A stretch of DNA of 64,000 nt, taken from the NCBI RefSeq assembly GCF_002252635.1, contig NZ_NQKX01000001.1, forward strand, positions 1 to 64,000, written 5' to 3'. The stretch is from Synechococcus sp. MW101C3 (GTDB taxonomy: Bacteria > Cyanobacteriota > Cyanobacteriia > PCC-6307 > Cyanobiaceae). Positions 53,353 to 62,515 of the stretch are shown piece by piece. The translations under genes and the position numbers were made by a program. Every line of letters begins with the position of its first letter. The stretch's first letter is position 1. The notes under the pieces are model-generated. The model worked only from the letters and a program-made list of their open reading frames with translations, ran no database searches and was not told the DNA's origin.

Positions 53353-54546
53353 TCAGCCGCCGCCGACCCTGCAGAGGTCTCTCACCAATTGCTGTTCAAA
53401 CTCGCTCTGCGGGGCATCCCAGCTCTTCCAGGCACCAGCTTCGCCGGTGGCATTGAGCTTGCCGGCCGTGCAGTTGACCGCCAGGAAAATCGATTGGCCG
53501 GCGCTGTTCAGGGCCGGGGCCACCATGCTGCCGCCCAGAGGCTGCCAGTTGGCGAAGTCAACCTGAATCGGGCCGTAGGTGCGCCATTCCGGCGGTTTGG
53601 GGCCGGCCGATCTGGCAGCGGTGGCCGCCGGTTTGGGACGGGGGGCGGGTGCTGCCGCAGCCGCTGGCCTGGGTTGGGGGGCTGCTGCTGCTGGGGCCGG
53701 GCGGGTGGCAGCGGGCGCGGGTTGGGTGGCGGCTGCCGGTGCCGGTCTGGGCTGGACTGCTGTAGCCGTGGCAGCAGGTGCGGGGCGCACGGGCGCCGGC
53801 TGGGCTGCAGGTGCCGGTTTGGGTTGGGCGGTCGCTGCCGGCGCCGGCCTGGCGGCCACTGGTGCCGGTTTGGGTTGTTGCGTTGTTGCTGGTGCCGGGC
53901 GCGCAGGTGCGGGTTTGGCGGCGGCGGGCTTGGGCGGCGCGGGCTTTGCGGCGGCGCGGGCGGGTGCGGGTGTGCTGGTGCGCAGCACCAGGCGGCTGCC
54001 GGCCTGGATCTCGTCGGGTTCGGTGAGCTTGTTGAGCGCCATCAGCCGCGACATCGGCACCCCGTAGCGATCGGCGATGCCGGAGAGGGTTTCACCTGGT
54101 TGGACGGTGTGTTCGCGGGCGTTCCTGTTCACCGCTGCGGGACGGGCGGCGGCGGGGGCGCCGGGCACCACCAGGCGGGTGCCCTCGGCCACCATGTCCG
54201 GGTCGCGGATGCCGTTGAGCTCGATCAGGCGCTGCACCGTGGTGCCCAGCCGGTCGGCGATCTCGGAGAGGGTTTCGCCCGGCTTCACGGTGTAGCTGCC
54301 GCGCCCACCAGTGGAAGAGCCGGCGCCGGAGCTGGCTCCACCGGGCACGGTGAGGCGGGTGCCGGCCGTGACCAGATCCGGATCCTTGATGCCGTTCAGC
54401 TGCATCAGGCGGTTGAGGGACACGCCATAGCGCTCGGCGATCTCCGAGAGCGTCTCCCCGGGCTTCACCACGTGCTGGGCGGCCAGTCCCGGCAACGGGA
54501 GCAGCAGGGCGAGGGCCAGGGCGACGATGGCGCGGCGCATGGGCAA
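53353..54546 (-). CDS. Exported triple-LysM protein
   Basis: About 397 residues. A signal peptide (RRAIVALALALLLPLPGLAA) leads to three LysM repeats near 24-68, 85-128 and 146-189, each with the pattern V.PGETLS.IA.RYG and LNGI.DPD...GTRL.VPG. A long Ala/Pro low-complexity linker (about 195-310) separates them from a C-terminal domain with YGPIQVDFANWQPLGGSMVA, FLAVNCTAGKLNATG and QSEFEQQLVRDLC. LysM repeats bind peptidoglycan, so the protein is probably cell-wall associated. The C-terminal domain recurs in cyanobacterial LysM proteins but has no known function. Confidence 0.88.
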   Translation of the reverse strand: MPMRRAIVALALALLLPLPGLAAQHVVKPGETLSEIAERYGVSLNRLMQLNGIKDPDLVTAGTRLTVPGGASSGAGSSTGGRGSYTVKPGETLSEIADRLGTTVQRLIELNGIRDPDMVAEGTRLVVPGAPAAARPAAVNRNAREHTVQPGETLSGIADRYGVPMSRLMALNKLTEPDEIQAGSRLVLRTSTPAPARAAAKPAPPKPAAAKPAPARPAPATTQQPKPAPVAARPAPAATAQPKPAPAAQPAPVRPAPAATATAVQPRPAPAAATQPAPAATRPAPAAAAPQPRPAAAAAPAPRPKPAATAARSAGPKPPEWRTYGPIQVDFANWQPLGGSMVAPALNSAGQSIFLAVNCTAGKLNATGEAGAWKSWDAPQSEFEQQLVRDLCRVGGG

Positions 54547-54618
54547 CGATCAGCTGGTTGAACCTTAAGGAGAACCCTCTGGCGCGCCAGTCCCCCGGCG
54601 CCAAATCGTTGGTCCGGT

Positions 54619-56034
54619 TCAGCCCATCAGCCGCTTGATCAGGCCGAGACGGTCGCCGTAGGGGGGATAGCGCAGCGGCACATCGAAGCGGAACGGGCGC
54701 CGCAGCACGCTGCGCAGGTGCGAAAAGGTGTCGAAGCCCGACTGGCCGTGGTAGCGGCCCATGCCGCTGGGGCCGACGCCACCGAATGGAAGCTCGGGCA
54801 CCCCCACCTGCATCACCACGTCGTTGAAGCAGACGCCCCCCGAACTGGTGCCTGCCAGCACCTGCTCCTGGGCGGCGGCACTGCTGCTGAACAGATAGAG
54901 CGCCAGCGGCTTGGCTCCACGCCGCACCCGGGTGATTGCCTCATCCAGCGAAGCCACAGGCAGCACCGGCAGCAGGGGACCGAACAGCTCCTCCTGCATC
55001 AGCGGATCGTCGGCCGCATCGACCGCCAGCAGGGTGGGGGCGATGCGCAGGCGCTCCGGATCGATCTGGCTGCCGGCCAGCAGCTGCCCCCGCTGCCGGG
55101 CGCCCTCCAGCAGGCCGCACAGCCGCTCGAACTGCGGGCGGTTGACGATGCGGGCCAGATCCGGCGACGCCAGCGGGTCCTCGCCGTAGCAGCGCGTGAT
55201 CTCCCGCGTCAGCCGCTCCACCAGCGCCGGCCGCACTGAGTCTTCCACCAGCAGATGGTCGGGGGCGATGCAGGTCTGACCGGCGTTGAGCCCCTTGCCC
55301 CAGATCAGGCGACGGGCAGTGGTGTCGAGGTCGGCGTCGGCCAGCACGATGGCCGGGCTCTTGCCGCCCAGCTCCAGGGTGACCGGGGTGAGGTGACGCG
55401 CGGCCGCCTCCATCACCAGCCGGCCCACCCGGCCGCCGCCAGTGAAGAAAATGTGATCGAAGCGCAGCTGGAGCAGCGCGCTGGCCACAGCTCCGTCTCC
55501 TTCCACCACCTGCACCACATCGGGCTCCAGGTGGCGCGCCACCAGCTGGGCGATCAGGGCCGAGGTTTGCGGGGCCTGCTCCGATGGTTTCAGCACGGCG
55601 CTGTTGCCCGCCGCCAGCGCACTCACCAGCGGCTGGATGGTGAGTGAGAAGGGGTAATTCCAGGGGCCGATGATCAGCACGCAGCCGAGCGGCTCCGGCA
55701 TCAGCCGGGCCTGGCCCGGCTTCTGGCTGAGCGGCACCGGCACCGGTCGGGGCGCCATCCAGCGCCGCAGCTGGCGCTGGCAGAGGCGCAGCTCCTGACG
55801 CACGGCCACCACTTCGAAGTAGGCCTCCACCGGAGGCTTGCCCAGGTCGGCGGCGAGTGCCGCAAGGATCGCCTCCTCCGCACCATCGAGCAGCGCCGTG
55901 AGCCGCGCGAGCTGCTCGCGACGCCAGGCCAGCGGGCGGGTGAGCCCCTGGCTGACCGGCTCACGCAGGCTGTCCACGGCGGGCATGGCCACGGCGGGCA
56001 TGTCCGCCATGGGCATGGCGGTGGAGGCGGTCAT
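54619..56034 (-). CDS. Aldehyde dehydrogenase (class 3 type)
   Basis: About 471 residues, NAD(P)-dependent oxidation of aldehydes to acids. The conserved Glu region VTLELGGKSPAIVLADADLD and the catalytic Cys in GLNAGQTCIAPDHLLVE are intact, as are GPWNYPFSLTIQPLVSALAA and KPSEQAPQT. The short length and C-terminal hydrophobic/basic end (LRRPFRFDVPLRYPPYGDRL) fit class 3 ALDHs, which in cyanobacteria act on fatty or apocarotenoid aldehydes. The N-terminus (MTASTAMPMADMPAVAM) is Met/Ala-rich, so the true start may be further in, for example near the REPVSQG segment. Confidence 0.93.
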   Translation of the reverse strand: MTASTAMPMADMPAVAMPAVDSLREPVSQGLTRPLAWRREQLARLTALLDGAEEAILAALAADLGKPPVEAYFEVVAVRQELRLCQRQLRRWMAPRPVPVPLSQKPGQARLMPEPLGCVLIIGPWNYPFSLTIQPLVSALAAGNSAVLKPSEQAPQTSALIAQLVARHLEPDVVQVVEGDGAVASALLQLRFDHIFFTGGGRVGRLVMEAAARHLTPVTLELGGKSPAIVLADADLDTTARRLIWGKGLNAGQTCIAPDHLLVEDSVRPALVERLTREITRCYGEDPLASPDLARIVNRPQFERLCGLLEGARQRGQLLAGSQIDPERLRIAPTLLAVDAADDPLMQEELFGPLLPVLPVASLDEAITRVRRGAKPLALYLFSSSAAAQEQVLAGTSSGGVCFNDVVMQVGVPELPFGGVGPSGMGRYHGQSGFDTFSHLRSVLRRPFRFDVPLRYPPYGDRLGLIKRLMG

Positions 56035-56155
56035 GGGAGCGGGCGAACGAGAATGGCTCCAGCATGGCGGCTGCTACCCGGCCACGGGGCCTGCTGGAGC
56101 GGGTGTGGGAGCGGCTGGCGGCCACAGCTCCAGCACGATGGTGAGGGCGAGAAGG

Positions 56156-56806
56156 ATGGAACAGCAACTCGATCTCCTGCAGCCAACGCCGCCGGCCGGC
56201 ACCCCTCAGACGGTGAGGCGGGAAGGACTGGCGTTGCGCTACTGGCCCTTGTGGCTGGCGGATGCGGCGTCCTGGCTGGTTCAGCTGCGGACTGACGTGC
56301 CCTGGCGCCAGGAGCACATCACCCTGTTCGGCCGCACCCATCCGATTCCGCGGCTTACCTGCTGGATGGGCGATCCCGGTTGCCACTACGCCTACAGCGG
56401 TGTTCACCAGGCGATCGAGCCCTGGACCGCCTCGCTGCAGCAGCTGCGCCGGCAGGTGGAGGCCGCCGCCGGTTGCCGCTTCAACTCCCTGCTGCTCAAT
56501 CACTACCGCGACGGCAACGACAAGCTGGATTGGCATGCGGACGATGAGCCCGAACTTGATCCCGATCAACCGATTGCCTCCCTCAGCCTCGGGGCGGCGC
56601 GCAGCTTTCGGCTCAAGCCCCGGCAACCTTCCGCACATGCAGAGTCACCGCTGAGCTTTGAACTGGGCGAAGGCGATCTGCTGGTGATGGATCCACCCAC
56701 GCAACAGCACTGGTTGCATCAGGTGCCCCAGCGGCGGCGGGTCGCACGTGACCGCATCAATCTCACCTTCCGCGTGATTCGAAGGGGAGCGATTGCACAG
56801 CGGTGA
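56156..56806 (+). CDS. AlkB-type 2-oxoglutarate/Fe(II) dioxygenase
   Basis: About 216 residues. It is of the ALKBH2/3 type that demethylates 1-methyladenine and 3-methylcytosine in DNA. Core motifs are PRLTCWMGDPGCHYAYSG, FNSLLLNHYRDGNDKLDWHA, where the HxD iron ligands follow (WHADDEP), SLSLGAARSFRLKPR and the distal His in QHWLHQVPQRRRVARDRINL, with NLTFR for 2-oxoglutarate. ATG 56156 is preceded by GAGAAGG. It is divergent from the aldehyde dehydrogenase; about 120 nt separates them. Confidence 0.92.
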   Translation: MEQQLDLLQPTPPAGTPQTVRREGLALRYWPLWLADAASWLVQLRTDVPWRQEHITLFGRTHPIPRLTCWMGDPGCHYAYSGVHQAIEPWTASLQQLRRQVEAAAGCRFNSLLLNHYRDGNDKLDWHADDEPELDPDQPIASLSLGAARSFRLKPRQPSAHAESPLSFELGEGDLLVMDPPTQQHWLHQVPQRRRVARDRINLTFRVIRRGAIAQR

Positions 56807-57239
56807 GCTCGATCGGGGCGTGTGGTTGCAAGGGTGTTGAGCTGAGTCTTTGGCAGGGACTTCGTGAGTGAGTGCGCCTAGGCATTCGACAGCATTTCAA
56901 TCAACGCCATTGCGGATCGATGGTCGCCCTCTGTGACAAGCAGGCAGGCACCACCACGGATACCTGGCGACGCGAGCAGCGAGCCATCCTCCCCAAGCGA
57001 TCCGGCCCCAACTCCGCCCGTCGCCCCCATTGGGACGATCCTCTTGCTCCTCTGCGGTTGCAGTGCAAGCGTCGCCATCATGTTGGGGCAGTGGACTGAT
57101 GCTGTTCCGGGGTGTACTCAACGCGTGCAGAGACGCAGGGTGCGGTGGGCCGGTGTTGCGCAATCGGTTATGGCTGAACGCAGCGTGCTGCAGTTGCGGG
57201 ATCCGCGTCTTTGGCCGAGGCGGTCAGCCGCGCCGACGG
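56807..57239. other. Gap with no recognised gene
   Basis: No frame with a known motif; short frames on both strands look like chance. The region separates the AlkB-type gene from the small membrane protein transcribed towards it. Confidence 0.45.
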
Positions 57240-57500
57240 CTACAGCCCCAGCTTGCGCCGCCCCTGCCACATGCCCACGCCGTAGCCGATCGCAGGTAGC
57301 AGCAGTGCAGGGCGCAAGGGCAACAGCAGCAGCAGGGCGATCCCCACCAGCCAGGGCAGCAGCAGCAGGCTGCCGAAGGCCAGCTGGCTCAGCCGCGAAC
57401 GGCGAGCCAGGCTGCCCGAGCGCTGAACCAGCCGAGGCACGCCCTTGCCCAGGCCAAAGCCCAGCAGTGCGGTGAGAACGGTGAGCAGGATCGCGCCCAT
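57240..57500 (-). CDS. Small conserved membrane protein
   Basis: About 86 residues from ATG 57500 (MGAILLTVLTALLGFGLGKG); an upstream frame to 57566 lacks membrane character. Three hydrophobic segments are visible: ILLTVLTALLGFGLG, LAFGSLLLLPWLVGIALLLL and PALLLPAIGYGVG, with a basic end WQGRRKLGL. The pattern is typical of a small integral inner- or thylakoid-membrane protein. No family recognised. It lies downstream of the tRNA genes on the same strand. Confidence 0.6.
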   Translation of the reverse strand: MGAILLTVLTALLGFGLGKGVPRLVQRSGSLARRSRLSQLAFGSLLLLPWLVGIALLLLLPLRPALLLPAIGYGVGMWQGRRKLGL

Positions 57501-57627
57501 GGCAGGGTGGCAGCCGTTGGGAGTCTGCCGCCCGGGCGTTCCCGGCGATGGGGACCGGCTGGCCACACCTTGCCAGGGGATCGGCAGCCCGAAGGTCCAA
57601 GTGAATGGCCGGAAAGGGTTGGGAGGA

Positions 57628-57699
<72 letters not shown>

Positions 57700-57709
57700 A
57701 TGTGGAAGG

Positions 57710-57791
57710 TGGGCCGGGTTGGATTTGAACCAACGTAGGCAGAGCCAGCGGATTTACAGTCCGCCCCCATTAACCACTCGGGCACCGACCC
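57710..57791 (-). tRNA. tRNA-Tyr (anticodon GTA)
   Basis: 82 nt on the minus strand. It is a class II tRNA with an extended variable arm. Acceptor GGGUCGG pairs with CCGGCCC (one G-U), the anticodon loop is CUGUAAA with GTA at 57755-57757, and the T arm reads GUUGGUUCAAAUCCAAC. CCA is not encoded. Confidence 0.95.
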
Positions 57792-57826
57792 GCTCCACCC
57801 GAGAAACTTACCAGTCGACCTTCCCC

Positions 57827-58273
57827 ATGCAGCTGCTCGTGCTTCACGGCCCCAACCTCAACCTGCTGGGGCGCCGTGAGCCTGGGCTTTACGGGGTCAG
57901 CACCCTGGAAACCATCAACGCGGCGCTGACGGCCCAGGCAGCGGCGCAGGGGGTGGACCTGGCCTGTTTTCAGAGCAACCACGAGGGTGCCCTCGTGGAC
58001 CGCATCCACGAGGCAGCCGGCGTCTGCGACGGCATCGTCATTAACGCTGGTGCCTACACCCACACGTCGATCGCCATCCGTGACGCGCTGCTGGGGGTGG
58101 CGTTGCCCTTTGTGGAGGTGCACCTCAGCAACGTTCACGCCCGCGAGCCGTTCCGGCACCACTCCACCCTGGCCGACCGGGCGGTGGGCGTGATCTGTGG
58201 CTTCGGGCCCGCCAGCTACAGCCTCGGCCTCGACGGCCTGGTGGCCCACCTGCGCGCCCAGGAGCCGGCATGA
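57827..58273 (+). CDS. aroQ: 3-dehydroquinate dehydratase, type II
   Basis: About 148 residues, the usual size. The third step of the shikimate pathway, dehydrating 3-dehydroquinate. The N-terminus [20 protein letters not shown] includes the catalytic Arg and Tyr; [33 protein letters not shown] and [18 protein letters not shown] carry the remaining active-site residues (Asn, His, His/Arg). ATG 57827 begins the domain; the open frame upstream runs into the tRNA gene. The stop overlaps miaE by four bases (ATGA). Confidence 0.96.
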   Translation: MQLLVLHGPNLNLLGRREPGLYGVSTLETINAALTAQAAAQGVDLACFQSNHEGALVDRIHEAAGVCDGIVINAGAYTHTSIAIRDALLGVALPFVEVHLSNVHAREPFRHHSTLADRAVGVICGFGPASYSLGLDGLVAHLRAQEPA

Positions 58274-58926
58274 GCACCACCGCTTCCCTGCCGCTGGCGG
58301 CCGGCGTGGCCGTGGCCGCGCCGGCCCGGGTGAGATGGCTGACGGCGCCCAGCAGCGACGCCTGGTTGGAGCAGGCCCTGGCCCACCCCGAGCTGCTGTT
58401 GATCGACCATGCCCACTGCGAACGCAAGGCGGCGGGCGTGGCGCTGCAGCTGATGTTCCGCTACCCCTCCGACGGGGAGCTGGCCGCGGTGCTCAGCCCC
58501 CTGGCCCGTGAGGAGCTCGAGCACTTCGAGCGCGTGCAGGCCCTGCTGGAGCGGCGAGGCCATGCCCTGCGCGCCCTGGCAGCCCCGCCCTACGGCGCCG
58601 CCCTGGCCGGCCAGGTGCGGCGGGGCGAGCCGCAGCGCATGCTCGACAGCTTCCTGGTGGCCGGCCTGATCGAGGCCCGCAGCCACGAACGCATGGCCCT
58701 GCTGGCTGCCCACAGCCCTGACCCGGAGCTGGCGGCCCTGTACGGCGATCTGCTGGCCAGCGAGGCGCGCCACTTCGGCCTCTACTGGGTGCTGGCCGAA
58801 GCGCGCTTCAGTCGCGAAGCCACGGTGGAGCGGCTGGAGCAGCTGGCGCTGGCGGAGGTTCAGGCCCTCACAGGAGTGTTGGCCGATCCAGGGCTGGTTC
58901 GGATGCACTCGGTGGGCGTGGCCTGA
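58270..58926 (+). CDS. miaE: tRNA-(ms2io6A)-hydroxylase
   Basis: About 218 residues. A di-iron ferritin-like monooxygenase that hydroxylates the isopentenyl group of ms2i6A37 in tRNA. Iron ligands are arranged as Glu/His motifs: [57 protein letters not shown] and [40 protein letters not shown] is the family N-terminus. It is coupled to aroQ through an ATGA overlap. Confidence 0.93.
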   Translation: MSTTASLPLAAGVAVAAPARVRWLTAPSSDAWLEQALAHPELLLIDHAHCERKAAGVALQLMFRYPSDGELAAVLSPLAREELEHFERVQALLERRGHALRALAAPPYGAALAGQVRRGEPQRMLDSFLVAGLIEARSHERMALLAAHSPDPELAALYGDLLASEARHFGLYWVLAEARFSREATVERLEQLALAEVQALTGVLADPGLVRMHSVGVA

Positions 58927-59007
58927 CCCTGGCGGGCGGCAACGCCAGAGGCGTGGCTTTGCAGAGTTGCCAGGCCGCAGGCGTGGCCACGGCCGATTTG
59001 CCTGGTC

Positions 59008-59595
59008 TCAAACGGCGGTCAGCAGTTCGTCGAGCAGGGGGAACCGTTCGGCGATGGCCTCACCGGTGAAGGTGGCTACCCACCCCTCCGGGTTGTCGAA
59101 GAAGCGCAGGGCGGCGAAGTGGGGCTCGGGCCCCATGTCAAACCAGTGGGGCGTGCCGGCCGGCACAGAGATCAGGTCGTTGCGCTCACACACCACCTGC
59201 AGCACCTCATCACCGAGGTGAAGGCAGAACAGGCCGCGCCCTTCCACGAAGAAGCGCACCTCGTCCTCGCTGTGGGTGTGCTCCGAGAGGAACTTCTGCC
59301 GCAGCGCCACCCGATCCGGATGGTCGGGCGTGAGGCGGATCGCATCGACGGTGGGATAGGCGCCGCTGCTCTGCAGTCGGGCGATCTCCTCGGCGTAGAG
59401 CGCCAGCAGCGCGTCGGCAGTGGTGGCCTCGCCAGTGGCGGCCCGGGCCGGCCAGCGCTCGAAGCGGATGCCGCGGGCCTCCAGCTCCTGGCGGATCCGG
59501 TCGCCGTCGCTGGTGCGCAACGTGGGCGGGCAGGGGGTGGCGGTAGGGGCGGCGCTGCCATCGCCGGGCAGTTGGTGAATGGCCAGCAGAGTCAT
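59008..59595 (-). CDS. mtnD: Acireductone dioxygenase
   Basis: About 195 residues of the cupin fold. Converts acireductone plus oxygen to 4-methylthio-2-oxobutanoate and formate in methionine salvage; with nickel instead of iron it runs an off-pathway reaction. Metal ligands are in EHTHSEDEVRFFVEGRG (HxHx4E) and the later His in VPAGTPHWFDMGPEP. ATG 59595 starts the domain after a short linker. It acts right after MtnC, but mtnB-mtnC lie about 11 kb away and no mtnA/mtnK is in the window. Confidence 0.94.
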   Translation of the reverse strand: MTLLAIHQLPGDGSAAPTATPCPPTLRTSDGDRIRQELEARGIRFERWPARAATGEATTADALLALYAEEIARLQSSGAYPTVDAIRLTPDHPDRVALRQKFLSEHTHSEDEVRFFVEGRGLFCLHLGDEVLQVVCERNDLISVPAGTPHWFDMGPEPHFAALRFFDNPEGWVATFTGEAIAERFPLLDELLTAV

Positions 59596-59770
59596 CGGGG
59601 TGCGGCATGGGCGATGGCTCCAGCCTATGGAAGCCCTGCGGGCCGGAGGTGCGGGTGTGTTGCGGCGCCGCCGCAAGGCCTGAGCACGCCACTGGCGCGT
59701 GGCCCATGGGCTGAGCCGCTGGCGCCACGGCGTGATGGGATGAACCCCACGGATCTGGTGGCAGCACCCA

Positions 59771-60613
59771 ATGAGCGAGGCCCCCTCGGTGCCCCCAGGC
59801 TCCCCCGGTTTGTCCGGTTTTCCCGGCCTGCCAGGCCTTCAAGGCCTGCCCGACCCCACCGGCGCCGCTGCCTTGCCGGGGCTCACGCTGGTGGGTGTGG
59901 GTCCGGGCGATCCGGATCTGCTTACCGTGGCGGCGGTGCGGGCAATCGCCGCTGCCGACCTGGTGGCCTACCCGGTGGCCCAGGCGGGTGGGGAGGGAAT
60001 GGCCGCGGCGATCGCGGCGCCGTGGCTGAATCCGGAGCAGGCCACCTTGCCGCTGGTGTTTCCGATGGTGGCGGAGCCTGAGCCGCGCCGTCAGGCCTGG
60101 CGGGCTGCGGCTGAGGCGCTGGCGGCCGCGGTGGCCGCTGGCCGCCGGGTGGTGCTGCTCTGCGAGGGGGATGTGTCGCTCTATGCCAGCGCCTCGTACG
60201 TGCTGCTGGCTCTGCGCGATGCCCACCCCGCCTGCCCAGTGCGGCTCATCCCCGGCATCCCCGCCGTTGCAGCGGCGGCGGCCGCAGGCCACTGGCCTCT
60301 GGCCCTGCAGGGGCAGGGGCTGCTGGTGCGCCCCACGCCCGATGCGCCCGGGGTGCTCGATACCCTGCTCGACGCCATCGCCCTGGAGCCCCCGCAGGCG
60401 CGCACCGGCCTGGCCCTGCTCAAGCTGGGCCACCGCTGGAGCTGGGTGCGGCCCCTGCTGGAACGGCGCGGGCTCCTTGGGGACGCCCTGTTCGCCCAGC
60501 GGGTGGGCTGGCCCGATCAGGTGGTGGTGCCGGCCGATGCGGTGCCCTCCGAGCAGCGGCCCTACTTTTCGCTTCTGCTGATCCGATCCGGCTGGCCGTC
60601 GGTACTTCCTTAG
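59771..60613 (+). CDS. cobI: Precorrin-2 C20-methyltransferase
   Basis: About 280 residues. SAM-dependent methylation at C20 in cobalamin biosynthesis. LTLVGVGPGDPDLLTVAAVR is the diagnostic N-terminal motif of the tetrapyrrole methylase family; VVLLCEGDVSLYASASYVLL and VRLIPGIPAVAAAAAAGHWP are the later conserved blocks. The first 35 residues are unusual: SPGLSGFPGLPGLQGLPDP is collagen-like Gly-X-Y sequence ahead of the domain. No cobalamin riboswitch was recognised upstream. Confidence 0.92.
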   Translation: MSEAPSVPPGSPGLSGFPGLPGLQGLPDPTGAAALPGLTLVGVGPGDPDLLTVAAVRAIAAADLVAYPVAQAGGEGMAAAIAAPWLNPEQATLPLVFPMVAEPEPRRQAWRAAAEALAAAVAAGRRVVLLCEGDVSLYASASYVLLALRDAHPACPVRLIPGIPAVAAAAAAGHWPLALQGQGLLVRPTPDAPGVLDTLLDAIALEPPQARTGLALLKLGHRWSWVRPLLERRGLLGDALFAQRVGWPDQVVVPADAVPSEQRPYFSLLLIRSGWPSVLP

Positions 60614-60675
60614 CGCCGGCGCCCCTCGGCTGTGACAGCCTTTGGCTGGCTTCCCCACCCCCCACCACCTGCTCC

Positions 60676-61485
60676 ATGACCCCGATCGACTGGTTCTCGC
60701 TGCTGCATCCGGTGCTGGTCATCCTGTTTGTGTATCCCGTGGTGGGTGCCACGATCCGCCTCGGCCTGCTGGCCCGTGAGCGCCGGCTCAAGATCCACCC
60801 ACAGCCGCCCACCGTGGGGGTGGAGCACGCCGACCATGGCCGCTGGCTCACAGCCGGCATCGTGGTGGCGGTGCTGATCGCCCTCCTCTATTCCTTCATC
60901 AGCAAGTTCGTGGTGCCGGAACCCCCCTTCACTGGCGGGGCCGGACGTCTGGCGCTGCTGCTGCTGGTGAGTGCCGGCACCTTCGCGAGTCTGCTGGGGC
61001 TCTGGCGGGCGAAGAAAGCGCCGCTGCGGGCCAGCTTCGCCCTGCTCACATGGGTGGGCCTGCTGGGCCTCGGCAGCCAGCCGGAGATCTGGCGCCTCAG
61101 CGACAACCCGCTCAGCCCTGCCTTCTGGAGCTCCCACTACTGGGCCGGCGTGCTGCTCACGGGCCTGATGCTGTTCTCGCTGGCCTCCAAGGCGGAGATC
61201 TTCCGCTCCCTGCGGATGCGTCGCTTGCACATCACCGCCAACGTGCTCGCCTCCGTGCTCTTTGCCGTGATGGCGATCACCGGCACCCGCGACCTGCTGG
61301 AAATCCCACTCAGCTGGCAGAAACCGGCGATCTATTCCTGCAACTTCGAGTTGCGCACCTGCCCAGCACCGGCCCAGTCAAGTGTTGACGCTCCTGCCCC
61401 GTCAGCCAACACAGCGACGGTGTCAGCCGCTGCCGCTTCCAGCAGTGCCCTGGCCTCCGCAGGGGTGGGCGCGCGCATCAGCTGA
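60676..61485 (+). CDS. DUF4079 membrane protein
   Basis: About 269 residues. It begins TPIDWFSLLHPVLVILFVYP and has around five membrane helices (GATIRLGLLARE, IVVAVLIALLYSFISKFVV, LALLLLVSAGTFASLLGLW, YWAGVLLTGLMLFSLAS, ANVLASVLFAVMAITGTRDL) followed by LEIPLSWQKPAIYSC, matching the cyanobacterial DUF4079 family. A conserved His in VEHADHGRW may bind haem. The last 50 residues are Ala/Ser-rich and lie over the 3' end of the convergent dus gene, so the original stop may have been lost. Confidence 0.85.
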   Translation: MTPIDWFSLLHPVLVILFVYPVVGATIRLGLLARERRLKIHPQPPTVGVEHADHGRWLTAGIVVAVLIALLYSFISKFVVPEPPFTGGAGRLALLLLVSAGTFASLLGLWRAKKAPLRASFALLTWVGLLGLGSQPEIWRLSDNPLSPAFWSSHYWAGVLLTGLMLFSLASKAEIFRSLRMRRLHITANVLASVLFAVMAITGTRDLLEIPLSWQKPAIYSCNFELRTCPAPAQSSVDAPAPSANTATVSAAAASSSALASAGVGARIS

Positions 61486-62408
61486 TGGCGCAGTTGGGCG
61501 GCGCCGGCGAAGCCCTGGCAGGTCCAGCCCATGTGCTTGCGGGCGATCTGCAGGCCTTTCGCCCCTCGGTAGGCCACCAGCGCCTGCAGGTGCTCGGCCG
61601 CCAGGGCCAGCCGCTCGGCCGGCGAGGGGTCCGGTGGCACCGGCCGGCCGCTCAGGGCCGCGTCGATGCGGCCCACCAGCCAGGGGGCTCCCAGGGTGGC
61701 TCGCCCCACCATGACCCCATCGGCGCCGGTGATGGCCAGGCAGCGCAGGGCTTCTTCGGGGGAGGTCACGTCGCCGTTGGCGATCACGGGAATGCGCAGG
61801 GCCTGCTTCACCCGGGCGATGGCGGCCCAGTCGGCGCTGCCGGAGAAGCCCTGCTCCCGTGTGCGGCCGTGCAGGGTGAGCGCCTCGGCGCCGGCCTCCT
61901 GCAGACCGAGGGCGAAAGCCACCGGATCGGCGCTGCTGCCGCACCAGCCCAGCCGCGTCTTCACTGTGACCGGCACGCGCACCGCAGCCGCCACCGCCGC
62001 CACGATCTCCGCCGCCAGCGCGGGCTCGCGCAGCAGGCCGCTGCCGCCGCCTTTGCGCGCCACCTTGCGCACCGGGCAGCCCATGTTGATGTCGATCAGG
62101 AAAGCGCCCGCCGCCTCCGCCCGCCGGGCGGCCTCGGCCAGGGCCTGGGGACGGTGGTCGAACAGCTGCACCGCGATCGGCCCGCTCTCGCCGGCCAGAG
62201 CCTCGAACTTCTCACTGCCGTGGCCCCGCTCCAGGCAGGTGGCGTGCACCATCTCCGTATAGAGGAGGGCGTCGGGAGCCCAACGGCGCACGAAGCCCCG
62301 AAAGATCTGGTCGCTCACCCCCGCCAGGGGCGACTGGAACACCCGGCAGCGCAGCTGGCGCGGCTGGCCGCGGCCCTGAAGCTGAAGTGGAAGCGGTGGC
62401 AGGGTCAT
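61332..62408 (-). CDS. tRNA-dihydrouridine synthase
   Basis: About 358 residues. An FMN-dependent reductase of tRNA uridine. FQSPLAGVSDQIFRGFVRRW, IAVQLFDHRPQALAEA and the catalytic Cys in FLIDINMGCPVRKVARKGGG are classic Dus motifs, followed by VPVTVKTRLGW, TLHGRTREQGFSGSADW and ANGDVTSPEEAL. A DusB-like subgroup is likely. Its C-terminal end (ADGAGASTLDWAGAGQVRNS) overlaps the DUF4079 gene tail by about 150 nt in the convergent direction. Confidence 0.94.
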   Translation of the reverse strand: MTLPPLPLQLQGRGQPRQLRCRVFQSPLAGVSDQIFRGFVRRWAPDALLYTEMVHATCLERGHGSEKFEALAGESGPIAVQLFDHRPQALAEAARRAEAAGAFLIDINMGCPVRKVARKGGGSGLLREPALAAEIVAAVAAAVRVPVTVKTRLGWCGSSADPVAFALGLQEAGAEALTLHGRTREQGFSGSADWAAIARVKQALRIPVIANGDVTSPEEALRCLAITGADGVMVGRATLGAPWLVGRIDAALSGRPVPPDPSPAERLALAAEHLQALVAYRGAKGLQIARKHMGWTCQGFAGAAQLRHQLMRAPTPAEARALLEAAAADTVAVLADGAGASTLDWAGAGQVRNSKLQE

Positions 62409-62515
62409 CAGAGGTTCATCTTCCCGCTGCCCAGCGCCGCGCTGACCCGCCGAACAACTGCCTCGTTGACCCGCCCAACGACCGCCTCGCTGACCTGCTG
62501 ACCCGCCGCTTCGCC

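Noticed and set aside
53389-54561. 390-codon Gly-rich + strand frame
   Set aside because: It is the complement of the Ala/Pro-rich LysM protein; the Gly-rich appearance comes from the linker codons.
59600-59770. Cobalamin riboswitch upstream of cobI
   Set aside because: No recognisable B12-box or multi-helix arrangement could be seen; the stretch is short and GC-rich.
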